Origin: Candidatus Pacearchaeota archaeon
GTDB taxonomy: Archaea > Nanobdellota > Nanobdellia > Pacearchaeales > GW2011-AR1
Direction of reading: 5' to 3'
Assembly: GCA_016866995.1 (NCBI GenBank)
Contig: VGKQ01000010.1
Span: 1 to 35,057 of the forward strand
DNA length: 35,057 bases
The stretch's first letter is position 1, and each line of letters starts with the position of its first letter. Shown here in pieces: positions 16,257 to 24,724 of the stretch. The notes under the pieces are model-generated. The model worked only from the letters and a program-made list of their open reading frames with translations. It was not told where the DNA came from and did no database searches. Both the position numbers and the translations under genes were made by a program.

Positions 16257-17009
16257 TTAAATCCACTGTCTGATTTTTTTAATCGCAGATTTTAAGTCTA
16301 TATTTCCCTTTTTCCATTCAGAAGAATACCATAAAATTTCTTTCAAATTAGGAGGAAATTTAATTAAGTCAGGAGCCCCGCAACCTCTAAAAATAATGCA
16401 TTTTTTTCCTTGAATATAATCATTATAAAAATTAGTCAGAATATTTATAGAAGAAATTAATTCTGAATCACTTGAACCAGACAAAGTTATATATTCATCT
16501 TCTTTAACATAAATAATTCCCAGCCCTTCTGAAAAATTATAATTATTCAGAGTATTAGTAATTCTTGTTGAATTTCCAATAAAAATAACATTTGAATTCT
16601 TGTTAGGAAAATCACTCTCTTTAAATGAACTTAAATTAAACAATTTAGAAAAATTTTTTATTGAATTCATTTTTAAAGAACTTGCATCAGAATCATAAAG
16701 AACAGTTAAATTATTTTTATTAAGCAGAATATAATTGATTACATTATAAGCAAACCTGCCACCACATCCAGAATCTATAAAAATAATATCCACACTCTTG
16801 TTGTTTGTGCTGTTGGCTTTATCTAATTCATCCAGACAATTATTTGAGGATACATATTTTGAAAATGGAATCATCTGATTGCCTTTATAATCATACTCTC
16901 TAATCTCGCCATTCTGGTGGATATAACTATATGTTGAAGCACAGGCAATATTTATGCCAGCAACAGCCAGCAAAATTGCAAAAACAAGCATCAAAATATT
17001 CTTATTCAT
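16257..17009 (-). CDS. Secreted protein, unknown function
   Basis: A clear signal peptide (residues 1-25, NILMLVFAILLAVAGINIACA) precedes about 225 soluble residues with many N-x-S/T sites. Strands such as SVDIIFIDSGCGG, NVIFIGNSTRI and GIIYVKEDEYI suggest an alpha/beta fold reminiscent of proteins that bind cell-wall or surface layers, but I cannot name it. It follows the Tyr/Gly-rich gene by 1 bp, so both are co-expressed and exported. Confidence 0.65.
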   Translation of the reverse strand: MNKNILMLVFAILLAVAGINIACASTYSYIHQNGEIREYDYKGNQMIPFSKYVSSNNCLDELDKANSTNNKSVDIIFIDSGCGGRFAYNVINYILLNKNNLTVLYDSDASSLKMNSIKNFSKLFNLSSFKESDFPNKNSNVIFIGNSTRITNTLNNYNFSEGLGIIYVKEDEYITLSGSSDSELISSINILTNFYNDYIQGKKCIIFRGCGAPDLIKFPPNLKEILWYSSEWKKGNIDLKSAIKKIRQWI

Positions 17010-17010
17010 T

Positions 17011-18507
17011 TTACCCCTCCTCTGACAGCTCCTTTAATGTCTTCTCATCCTCATTTGTACCCTCGCCTTCTACACAATATTTAGTTTGGCTTGCATAAAC
17101 AGATATTTCATATTCTTGTTCTCCCTTAAATTTTCCAGTGCAGTAAATTTTATAATCAACTTTTGCATTAATTGAATTATAAATAAGTATTATAAACGGC
17201 TCACCAAGCGTAACTTTAGATTCTGTCCTTACGCTGCATTCAGCAGGGCATGTTTTTTGTATTTGTGGATCTGCCCTGAATTCTGCAACTTTTTCACTCA
17301 TTTTTGCATTAACATCTGCTAATAGTTTGGCTCTTGCTTCAGATAGTGAATAGCAATTTCCACTTGAAGCTTCAAAGCTTCCTGTTTTAATTCCAGAACA
17401 CTCTTTTTCCTGCCCTGTGTTTTTAGGAGTGCAAGTCACTTTATTATCTGATTTTGCTGAGAAATCAGTATGACATACTGTTCCTGACGGAGCAGATGCA
17501 GGAGGACATTTATAATCTGGAGGATATTTGCATTTCAGAAACTCTATCCTTTGTGGGTCTTTGTCTGCTTCTTTCTTTTTTTCCAGATATAATGCATTAT
17601 TTTTTGCATCAAATGGATTTCCAGTTATTGTAAATGTTATAGTCTTACTAAAAGTCCCAAAACCATAACATGAAGATGGCGGGACACACTCCCCATTCTT
17701 GCATATTCCGTCAAGAATTTTATCTTTGCCAAACCATCCTCCACTTTTAATATACTTGCATGGCTTTCCATCCTTGCTCTTGTCAGGGACAATTCCTCCA
17801 AAACCATCACACATTTTGCACTCAGAAGAATCTCCTACTTTTTTCTGCTGAACAGCAGTTCCTCTTGCTTTTGGCTCTACATAACAGCTTTCTTCAGACG
17901 ATGCAAACCCTGATATGGCTGCTCCTGTATAATAATTTTCAGAAGAATAGCCATAACCACAAATATATCTGTATCTGTATTTCCACTCGGGCTGTCCATA
18001 TCCATATCCGCATTCGTAATTACTATAACCCCAAAACCAAGAATAAGAGCCATATCCGCACCCATAATCATAACCATAACTATATCCATAGCCGCATGAA
18101 TAGCCATAATCATCAGAAGAATATCCAGAGTTTGAATCATAGTCAGAACTGTATCCAGAAGAATAACCATAAGAGTAGCCAGTATTATCACCATATCCAG
18201 AGTCATATCCACAACTTGAATCTGGTTCACATCTTGAAATTTCAGTGCAATCAGCAGTATCGCCATAAGTTATATCTCGTGTCTGCTGCCTCTCTGCACT
18301 TGAGCAACTTCCTCCACAACTCCCAGAACTCCAATCAGAATACTCACATCCATAGCCATGTTCATATCCATAACATTCACATATTTCACAAACCCCATAA
18401 GGCTGCCCCCCGCAATCCCCATAACCATAACTCTGAGAACTGACAGAAAAAGTAATTAATCCTATAATAAGCAACGAGCAAAAAATTAATATAACCTCAA
18501 TTTTCAT
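17011..18507 (-). CDS. Secreted Tyr/Gly/Ser-rich, cysteine-rich protein
   Basis: A signal peptide (residues 1-24) leads into about 160 residues of low-complexity YGYS/GYG/SGYSSD repeats with interspersed Cys. A segment YYTGAAISGFASS follows. Then comes a Cys-rich region with DGKPCKY and LDGICKNGECV, similar to disulfide knots of adhesive or disintegrin-like domains. The last ~200 residues are an ordinary soluble domain with further Cys pairs. Likely a disulfide-bonded surface protein; Tyr/Gly repeats are common in adhesive or structural proteins, so a role in cell contact is a guess. No C-terminal membrane anchor is seen. Confidence 0.7.
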   Translation of the reverse strand: MKIEVILIFCSLLIIGLITFSVSSQSYGYGDCGGQPYGVCEICECYGYEHGYGCEYSDWSSGSCGGSCSSAERQQTRDITYGDTADCTEISRCEPDSSCGYDSGYGDNTGYSYGYSSGYSSDYDSNSGYSSDDYGYSCGYGYSYGYDYGCGYGSYSWFWGYSNYECGYGYGQPEWKYRYRYICGYGYSSENYYTGAAISGFASSEESCYVEPKARGTAVQQKKVGDSSECKMCDGFGGIVPDKSKDGKPCKYIKSGGWFGKDKILDGICKNGECVPPSSCYGFGTFSKTITFTITGNPFDAKNNALYLEKKKEADKDPQRIEFLKCKYPPDYKCPPASAPSGTVCHTDFSAKSDNKVTCTPKNTGQEKECSGIKTGSFEASSGNCYSLSEARAKLLADVNAKMSEKVAEFRADPQIQKTCPAECSVRTESKVTLGEPFIILIYNSINAKVDYKIYCTGKFKGEQEYEISVYASQTKYCVEGEGTNEDEKTLKELSEEG

Positions 18508-18728
18508 TATTTATAATAGAAAATCAAGTTTTTAAGTTTTTTGATGATGTTATAATATTTAAGATTTAATTTAATAAATACAAAAAATAATCAATAATAG
18601 GAAAACTAATGCAATTAATAACATATGCCCAATAATTTTGACTGGTTAACAAATATAAAACATTGAGTTTAAAAGATTATAATTCCAGATTTAATTTTAA
18701 AAAATTGATTATACTGCATCATAGCAAT

Positions 18729-18740
18729 CTTTATAAAATA
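18729..18740 (+). promoter_or_regulatory. TATA box of rfcS
   Basis: CTTTATAAAATA is centred about 26 bp before the rfcS ATG and predicts a leaderless mRNA. The rest of the 252-bp gap 18508-18759 shows nothing else I can support. Confidence 0.6.
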
Positions 18741-18759
18741 AAAACCAAGTTAACTTATC

Positions 18760-19731
18760 ATGATAAATAAAGAGAGTGAAATATGGACAGAAAAATATCG
18801 TCCTGAAACTTTTGAGGAAATTATAGGGCAGGATGAGATTGTAAAGAGAGTTAAAAATCTAACTGATAGCTTGAATATTCCTCATCTTCTTTTCGCAGGC
18901 CCTGCAGGAACAGGCAAATCTTCTTTAGCTTTAATCACAGTCAAGCAGCTTTTTGGCGAGAAATGGCATGAGAATTATCTTGAGTTGAACGCAAGCGATG
19001 AAAGAGGAATAGATGTTATAAGGCAGAAAGTAAAAGATTTTGCAAGGACAAAAGCAATTCATTCTGTTCCTTTCAAGGTAATTTTTCTCGACGAGGCAGA
19101 TGCTCTGACAAGAGAGGCGCAGCAAGCTCTAAGAAGAACAATGGAGAATTATACAAACACGTGCAGATTTATTCTTTCCTGCAATTATTCTTCAAAGATA
19201 ATAGACCCAATACAATCAAGATGCGCAATTTTCCGTTTCAAGCTTCTCGAGAAAAAGGACATGGATAAGATTATAAAAAGAATAGGAGAGGGAGAAAAAT
19301 TAAATATTTTGGAAGATGCCTATGAATCTTTGTATGAGGCATCAGAAGGAGATTGCAGAAGAGTTATAAATTTGATACAAGCCACAGCTTCAATCTCAGT
19401 AAATATTACAAAAGAGCTTGTAAACACAATAGTTTCAAATGCAAAGCCAAAAGACATAAAAGTTGTTCTCGAGTATGCATTATCAGGAGATTTTATTGCT
19501 GCCAAGGATAAATTGCTTGATATTATGCTGAAAGAATCCATTTCAGGGCAGGATGTTATAAAAGCAATACAAAAAGAAATCTGGAATCTGCAGATTGAAC
19601 CGGAAATAAAAGTAAGATTGACAGAAAAAACAGGCGAGATAGAATTCAGATTAGTTGAAGGAAGCGATGAATTTATCCAGCTTGAATCATTATTAGCAAG
19701 TTTTGTCCTGGCAGGACAGGGCAAGATTTAG
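18760..19731 (+). CDS. rfcS: Replication factor C small subunit
   Basis: This AAA+ clamp-loader subunit loads PCNA at primer ends. Walker A GPAGTGKS is at residues 47-54, Walker B FLDEAD at 109-114, and the RFC-specific SRC motif (arginine finger) at 153-155. EKYRPETFEEIIGQD is the RFC box. The C-terminal collar domain is complete (323 aa, normal). It is followed by a small unknown gene and rfcL, so both loader subunits are next to each other. Confidence 0.97.
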   Translation: MINKESEIWTEKYRPETFEEIIGQDEIVKRVKNLTDSLNIPHLLFAGPAGTGKSSLALITVKQLFGEKWHENYLELNASDERGIDVIRQKVKDFARTKAIHSVPFKVIFLDEADALTREAQQALRRTMENYTNTCRFILSCNYSSKIIDPIQSRCAIFRFKLLEKKDMDKIIKRIGEGEKLNILEDAYESLYEASEGDCRRVINLIQATASISVNITKELVNTIVSNAKPKDIKVVLEYALSGDFIAAKDKLLDIMLKESISGQDVIKAIQKEIWNLQIEPEIKVRLTEKTGEIEFRLVEGSDEFIQLESLLASFVLAGQGKI

Positions 19732-19804
19732 CATGAGACTAAATAAAGATTGTATCAATGAATGATAAATCTTGCAAAGATTTAATTTTAAAAAAATATA
19801 AAAA

Positions 19805-20089
19805 ATGATAATTACAGCAAGAGAATTTTTTGATGTATATTATGAGCTTGAAAGAGGCTTGATATGTCTCCAGCTTCAAGGCATTATGCCAGAAGATTCA
19901 ATTAATTATCTTGCTGAGTTAAGGCAAACTAAGAGAAAATTAAAGCCATATTTTACAGAAGGCAGATTAGATGAAAACAGTCCGCTTATAATGCCTGACA
20001 GAGTTCATTGTAAGATAGCAGAAATAGAAAAATTTATCCAGGCAGAACTTGGAAAAATTGAATTGGAAATTGCAGAGGTTGGAGAATAG
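19805..20089 (+). CDS. Small conserved-looking protein between rfcS and rfcL, unknown
   Basis: A 94-aa acidic, mostly helical protein with no Cys pair, membrane segment or known motif. It is 73 bp after rfcS and 32 bp before rfcL on the same strand, in keeping with co-transcription. A clamp-loader link is only suggested by position. Confidence 0.6.
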   Translation: MIITAREFFDVYYELERGLICLQLQGIMPEDSINYLAELRQTKRKLKPYFTEGRLDENSPLIMPDRVHCKIAEIEKFIQAELGKIELEIAEVGE

Positions 20090-20121
20090 ATTAAAAGATA
20101 AATCAAAACAAAATCTAGAAA

Positions 20122-21282
20122 ATGACAACATTATGCGAGAAATATCGTGGAAAATGCTTTCTTGATGTAAAAGGGCAGGACTTGGCAGTAGACAGAATAA
20201 AAGCATTTATAAAAATATTTCCGAGCAAAAAAGCAATTCTTCTCCACGGCCCAACAGGAACAGGAAAGACAAGTTTGGCATATGTTCTTGCTCAAGAAAC
20301 AAACTCAGAAATTCTCGAGTTAAATGCCTCTGATTTGAGAAATCGCGAGCAGCTTGAAAAAGTCCTCAAGCCAGCAACACAGGAATCAACTTTATTTGGA
20401 AAAGGAAGAATAATTCTTGTTGATGAAGTTGATGGCATATCAGCAGCAGACAAAGGCGGACTGCCAGAGCTTCTCAGCTTGATAGAAAAAACAAAATTCC
20501 CAATAATAATAACTGCAAATGACATCTGGCAGCAGAAATTCAACTTACTCAGGCAGAAATCAGAACTTGTTCCTCTCAAAGCTCTTAATTACAAAACAAT
20601 TCTTCTTATTCTTAAGGAGATTGCAGAAAAAGAAAAAATCCAAGTTAATGAAGAAATACTTACAAGCATCTCAATAAAGTCAAGAGGTGATGTCAGGGCT
20701 GCTTTAAATGACTTGCAGGCTGTTTTTCAAATTAATAAGCCAGAAGAGATTGGAGAAAGAGACAAGGAAGATGATGTTTTCAATGTTCTGAAGCAGATTT
20801 TTAAGAATCTTGTAAATCATGAAACTCTTAGATTGTATGACACAGTAAATATGCCTCTTGATGAGATTTTGTTGTGGCTTGAAGAAAATATTCCGTATGA
20901 ATATCATGGAGAAGAACTCGCGAAAGCTTATGAAGTATTGAGCAAGGCAGATGTTTTTCGCGGCAGAATACACAGGCAGCAGCACTGGAGATTTCTTGTC
21001 TATCAGAATATTCTTCTGTCTGCAGGAGTTTCAAGTGCAAAAGAAAAGCCAAAAATTGGGTTTACATTATACAAGAAACCTTCAAGAATTTTAAAAATCT
21101 GGATGTCAAATCAGCGGCAGCAAAAAAAGAAATCAATTGCAGTAAAATACGCAGAATATTGCCATATCTCAGTAAAAAGAGCAATGCGCGAGTTTCCAGT
21201 AATTAAATATATAATTCAAAAGCCAGAAATACAGAAACAGCTCAAATTAGAGGAAGATGAGATTGAATTTCTTAGTAAATAA
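20122..21282 (+). CDS. rfcL: Replication factor C large subunit
   Basis: This is the large AAA+ clamp-loader subunit. Walker A GPTGTGKT is at residues 43-50 and Walker B ILVDEVDG at 98-105. LCEKYRGKCFLDVKGQD is the start typical of archaeal RFC-L. The lid domain (KSRGDVRAALNDLQ) and the collar (from ~220) are present. At 386 aa it is clearly shorter than the ~480 aa of many archaea, and the C-terminus (EEDEIEFLSK) has no PCNA-interacting QxxLxxFF box. It may be a natural reduction. Confidence 0.94.
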   Translation: MTTLCEKYRGKCFLDVKGQDLAVDRIKAFIKIFPSKKAILLHGPTGTGKTSLAYVLAQETNSEILELNASDLRNREQLEKVLKPATQESTLFGKGRIILVDEVDGISAADKGGLPELLSLIEKTKFPIIITANDIWQQKFNLLRQKSELVPLKALNYKTILLILKEIAEKEKIQVNEEILTSISIKSRGDVRAALNDLQAVFQINKPEEIGERDKEDDVFNVLKQIFKNLVNHETLRLYDTVNMPLDEILLWLEENIPYEYHGEELAKAYEVLSKADVFRGRIHRQQHWRFLVYQNILLSAGVSSAKEKPKIGFTLYKKPSRILKIWMSNQRQQKKKSIAVKYAEYCHISVKRAMREFPVIKYIIQKPEIQKQLKLEEDEIEFLSK

Positions 21283-21407
21283 TCAATTTCATCTCATTTC
21301 TGTTAATAATATTATGTTATACTTAACTTAAATAAATTAATCAAATTAAATATTAATTATTGATTAAATAATTGAGGATATGCACATTAATTTGAGTCTG
21401 TGAAAAT

Positions 21408-21695
21408 TTATTTTACAACCTCAATTTTCCCGTATTTTCCGGCTGTTAATTGCTTCTCTGCCTGAAACTCATTCACAAACCCGTTTGTAATCTTAATCTT
21501 GTCTCCTTCCTTGATTTTTGTTATATCATCATTCCACAACGCAAGCTTTATTGCTCCAGAATCATCTTCAAGAATAGCGTCTGCCACTTTCAATTCTCTT
21601 CCATATTTGTTAAAAACTCTTGTGTCAGAAATCTTCTTCACAATCCCGGAAACTTCAACTCTTCCCTGCCCGACTTTTAATTCTGATATTTTCAT
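21408..21695 (-). CDS. OB-fold single-stranded-DNA-binding protein (RPA/SSB-like)
   Basis: A single OB fold of 95 aa: VEVSGIVKKISDTRVF, then the strand pair ELKVADAILEDDSGAIKLALW, then IKEGDKIKITNGFV. The pattern (DDSGAIKLALWND, EGDKIKI) is that of archaeal RPA/SSB OB domains. It lacks the acidic C-terminal tail and zinc finger of full-length versions. It lies 3' to rfcL, convergent. A role in ssDNA binding or repair is inferred from the fold. Confidence 0.8.
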   Translation of the reverse strand: MKISELKVGQGRVEVSGIVKKISDTRVFNKYGRELKVADAILEDDSGAIKLALWNDDITKIKEGDKIKITNGFVNEFQAEKQLTAGKYGKIEVVK

Positions 21696-21717
21696 AAATT
21701 AACATTGCAAGCAGGTT

Positions 21718-21743
21718 ATTTAAACTTAATTATAAGTTTAAAT
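21718..21743. promoter_or_regulatory. 11-bp perfect palindrome over the OB-protein promoter
   Basis: Arms ATTTAAACTTA (21718-21728) and TAAGTTTAAAT (21733-21743) flank ATTA. On the minus strand the proximal arm is the TATA-like GTTTAAAT, about 26 bp before the OB-protein ATG. This may be an operator, but AT-rich palindromes also arise by chance. Confidence 0.4.
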
Positions 21744-21831
21744 TAATAATTCTTAGATAATATAAAAACAATTAATATATAAAAATAAACTGCAACCCAT
21801 TAAGTTATAGATAAGCTAATTTAAAATAAAA

Positions 21832-22794
21832 TTAGGCAGTTCCGCAGCTTGTTGCCCCGGTATCTGTTCCAGTTGTGCTTGTAGTGGTAGTGCCAAATCC
21901 TGGAGAAGGGTTTGCTGTAGATAACTCAGAGCTGCACTCGCTTGGAGCTGTGTTAAATGCAGAGCAAATTACTTGAAGAGCATTGCTTGGAGATCTTGGA
22001 TAAAATTCTGCTTGGACATCATTAATAACAAGCGTAGGAGAGCCTTGAACACCATAACTCTGGCTTAATTCTGAATCCAGCTTGTAATAATCTTTTGACT
22101 TGTCAGCAATACATCCTGATAATGCAACCGAACTTATGCCTGTCTTAGCCAGGCATCTTGAAGAGTTTCCGTCTTCTAAAAAGCATTCTAAATAAGGAAT
22201 ATATTTGTCTTTCTGCCCTTCTCTAATGCATAGCTGAGTATAAGTTTCCTTTTCTTCCTTGTCTCCGTGCATAAAGTAGTGCACAAATCTTATATTAAAA
22301 TCAATCTTGTCTCCAAGAGCTTTTGCAGCAGGGAGAACTCCTTTTTCAGCCTGGGTTCCATATGGGCAGTGAGTCATTACAAATAATTCTGCTTTTGGCT
22401 TGTCTGATTTTGGAATTTTTTTTGGTGGGGTTGGTGTTGTTGTGGCTGTAGTTTTAGAAGTTGAGATTATATTGGTGCCGACAAAATATTTTCCATCTTT
22501 TGTAAAATAAGCAGGAACTTTCTGCCCGTTAAAAATCACAAAAACTTCATAAATCCCGTTTTTCTCAGAAACAGAATCAAGTGTTACTTGTCCTTGTCCC
22601 TGCAATAGCTGAGTATTAATAAAATTGACAGCCTGGGGCCCTATCTCGCCCTGGCTTACTCCGCCTCCTCCCCTAAATGTCAAATATAAAAGCACAATCA
22701 CAATAATTCCAAGAACTATAGTAGATACAATCCACGGATTTTTTTTAATATTCTTAACAAAATCCTCAACTCTTTTATCCACTTTTTCTGCCAT
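21832..22794 (-). CDS. Membrane-anchored DsbA-like thioredoxin-fold protein
   Basis: One N-terminal membrane helix (residues ~18-42) anchors an outside thioredoxin-fold domain. The active-site stretch is FVMTHCPYGTQAEKG: one Cys, with Gly where the second Cys of CxxC would be. The cis-Pro loop is GVQGSPTLVIN. Further Cys pairs (QLCIR, YLECFLED, SRCLA, SGCIA, VICSAF, SECSS) could form structural disulfides. A Ser/Thr-rich tail ends the protein. The CPYGTQ form recurs in related DPANN and CPR proteins (memory, not checked). It may isomerise disulfides in exported Cys-rich proteins such as that at 17011. A TATA box (near 22815-22826) predicts a leaderless mRNA. Confidence 0.8.
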   Translation of the reverse strand: MAEKVDKRVEDFVKNIKKNPWIVSTIVLGIIVIVLLYLTFRGGGGVSQGEIGPQAVNFINTQLLQGQGQVTLDSVSEKNGIYEVFVIFNGQKVPAYFTKDGKYFVGTNIISTSKTTATTTPTPPKKIPKSDKPKAELFVMTHCPYGTQAEKGVLPAAKALGDKIDFNIRFVHYFMHGDKEEKETYTQLCIREGQKDKYIPYLECFLEDGNSSRCLAKTGISSVALSGCIADKSKDYYKLDSELSQSYGVQGSPTLVINDVQAEFYPRSPSNALQVICSAFNTAPSECSSELSTANPSPGFGTTTTSTTGTDTGATSCGTA

Positions 22795-22887
22795 CTTTGT
22801 TATTATTTATTTGGCTTTATAAACTTTATGATAAATCAAATTACACAAAATTAAAGAAAAAATAATATAATAATTTAAAATATAAAT

Positions 22888-22898
22888 ATTTATAAATC
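22888..22898 (+). promoter_or_regulatory. TATA box of the 22917 gene
   Basis: ATTTATAAATC is centred about 24 bp before the ATG at 22917 and predicts a leaderless mRNA. Confidence 0.55.
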
Positions 22899-22916
22899 TC
22901 AAAAATATAAATTATA

Positions 22917-23348
22917 ATGCCAGATTCCAGCAAAGTTTCACAGAATTTAGAAGTAATAAGGCAGGCTCAAAGAGGAAGTGATGTTTTTGGGGTTCTTGAA
23001 AAAATAGCATGGATATATTCTACAATTCAGCCAGCCGCAAGCCCTGAGCAAAACTGGTTTTCTGCACAGGAAACTCTTGCAAATTGGCAGATTAATATTC
23101 CTAAAAAAAATGATCTTGGATATGAAAAAGTTCCTGCCAAACTTCCAGATGCTGTAACAACTCACTTAAATAAAATAGCATACCAGTTGTATGATGTAAA
23201 ATATCGTGAAATAGATGAAGAAGAGCGAAAGGCAGGCAGAAATCCAAACTGGCAGGAAATTATAGCAAGAATAAATCCTGATGAAAAATGGTTTAAAGCA
23301 CTATATGTTTTAGCACACCAGATTATTTATGGTTACACTTATGACTAA
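22917..23348 (+). CDS. Unknown cytosolic protein
   Basis: A 143-aa soluble protein, mostly helical, Trp-rich for its size (IAWIY, QNWFS, LANWQ, PNWQE, KWFKA). No Cys, signal or recognisable motif. It precedes the HerA-like ATPase by 77 bp, with a hairpin and a new TATA box between, so they are probably separate transcripts. Confidence 0.6.
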   Translation: MPDSSKVSQNLEVIRQAQRGSDVFGVLEKIAWIYSTIQPAASPEQNWFSAQETLANWQINIPKKNDLGYEKVPAKLPDAVTTHLNKIAYQLYDVKYREIDEEERKAGRNPNWQEIIARINPDEKWFKALYVLAHQIIYGYTYD

Positions 23349-23380
23349 GTTATTAATAAAATAAATTAATTCTGGAAAAT

Positions 23381-23401
23381 AAAATTCTTTAGAAGAATTT
23401 T
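23381..23401 (+). terminator. 9-bp hairpin with 3-nt loop, terminator-like
   Basis: Arms AAAATTCTT (23381-23389) and AAGAATTTT (23393-23401) close the loop TAG and run into a T-stretch (to 23402). It lies after the 22917 gene and touches the herA TATA box (TTTTTAAACAT, ~23397-23407). The geometry equals two hairpins of the array behind herA. Confidence 0.55.
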
Positions 23402-23425
23402 TAAACATAATATCTATATATAATA

Positions 23426-24724
23426 ATGCCATATAACATAATTATTGGAAGAGATGATTCAGACAAAAAAAGATTTGGTGACAAAGGACTAGTTTTTCTT
23501 GGAAAAGGTTATGTAAAAATGGGGCAATATACCTCATTAAGCAATCCAATTTTTCTTGATATAGCAAGAACTCATGTAATTCTTGTTGCAGGAAAAAGGG
23601 GAAGTGGAAAATCATACAGCCTCGGAACAATTGCAGAAGAGCTCTCAACTCTCAAGCCAGAAGAAAGAAAAAATATTGCAAGCTTGATTTTTGATACAAT
23701 GGGTGTTTTCTGGACAATGAAATTCAAGAACGAGAAGGAAAAAGAGCTTCTTTCTGAGTGGGGATTGAAGCCGAAAAATATCCCTGTCCGTGTTTTTGTC
23801 CCTTATGGATATTTTTCAGAATTTGAAAAAAGAGGAATTCCTGCTGATTTCAAATTTTCAATTAATCCTGCCGAGCTTGAAGCAGAAGACTGGATTACAA
23901 CCTTTAATTTAGATATTATACATCCTGTCTCTGTGCTGATAGAAAGAGTAATCTCAAGATTAAAGGAAAGGGGGGAATTCTCAATCAAAAATATAATTGA
24001 AGAAATAAACAAAGACAATTCAGCAGAAGAAATAAAAAATTCTGCTGCAAGTTTGTTTGAAGCAGCTGAAACCTGGAAGGTTTTCTCGTCAGAAAGCTCA
24101 AAAATTTCAGAGCTTGTGAAAGCAGGAGAGACAACAATTCTTGACTTGTCAATGTATTCATCAATAGGGGCATTTAATGTCCGAGCCCTTGTAATTGGCT
24201 TGATATCAAGAAAATTATTTAATTCAAGAGTTTTAGCAAGAAAAAACGAGGAATTGCAGGCAGTCCAGCACGGGATTGATTATCTTTCTTTCAAGCAGGA
24301 GAGAGAAATGCCTCTTGTCTGGCTTTTTATTGATGAGGTTCATGAATTCATAGGAAACGAAGGGAAAACACCTGCAACAGATGCTCTAATCCAATTATTA
24401 AGAGAAGGACGACAGCCCGGATTATCTTTAGTAATGGCAACACAGCAGCCAGGAGCATTGCACAGAGATGCAATAACACAATCAGATATTGTAATTTCTC
24501 ACAGGGTTACAGCCGAGCCAGATATTAAAGCTTTAAATGAGATGATGCAGTCATATCTCTTCGAGAGTATAAAGAAACATATGGATGACTTGCCTAATCT
24601 GAAAGGAAGCGCAATAATTCTAGATGATAACAGCGAAAGAATATATCCAATGCGAATACGCCCGAAATTCACCTGGCACGGAGGAGAGGCTCCAACTGCG
24701 ATAAAAATTGAAAAGAGAATTTAG
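23426..24724 (+). CDS. HerA-like (DUF87/FtsK-HerA superfamily) ATPase
   Basis: This is a RecA-like hexameric motor, in archaea usually tied to DNA end resection with NurA, or to DNA pumping. Walker A AGKRGSGKS is at residues 55-63 and Walker B LFIDEVHEF near 305. The sensor/arginine region is MATQQPGALHRDAITQSD, typical of HerA. The N-terminal barrel domain is very short. With 432 aa it is near the lower end for HerA. No nurA, mre11 or rad50 lies beside it, so it may serve another role, such as moving DNA or partnering membrane proteins. Its last 12 codons and stop lie in the first unit of a three-copy repeat. Confidence 0.85.
   Translation: MPYNIIIGRDDSDKKRFGDKGLVFLGKGYVKMGQYTSLSNPIFLDIARTHVILVAGKRGSGKSYSLGTIAEELSTLKPEERKNIASLIFDTMGVFWTMKFKNEKEKELLSEWGLKPKNIPVRVFVPYGYFSEFEKRGIPADFKFSINPAELEAEDWITTFNLDIIHPVSVLIERVISRLKERGEFSIKNIIEEINKDNSAEEIKNSAASLFEAAETWKVFSSESSKISELVKAGETTILDLSMYSSIGAFNVRALVIGLISRKLFNSRVLARKNEELQAVQHGIDYLSFKQEREMPLVWLFIDEVHEFIGNEGKTPATDALIQLLREGRQPGLSLVMATQQPGALHRDAITQSDIVISHRVTAEPDIKALNEMMQSYLFESIKKHMDDLPNLKGSAIILDDNSERIYPMRIRPKFTWHGGEAPTAIKIEKRI

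Noticed and set aside
17760-18443. His/Asn-rich 227-codon frame opposite the Tyr/Gly-rich gene
   Set aside because: It is the reverse complement of Tyr and Gly codon repeats; the minus frame has a signal peptide and a sensible end.
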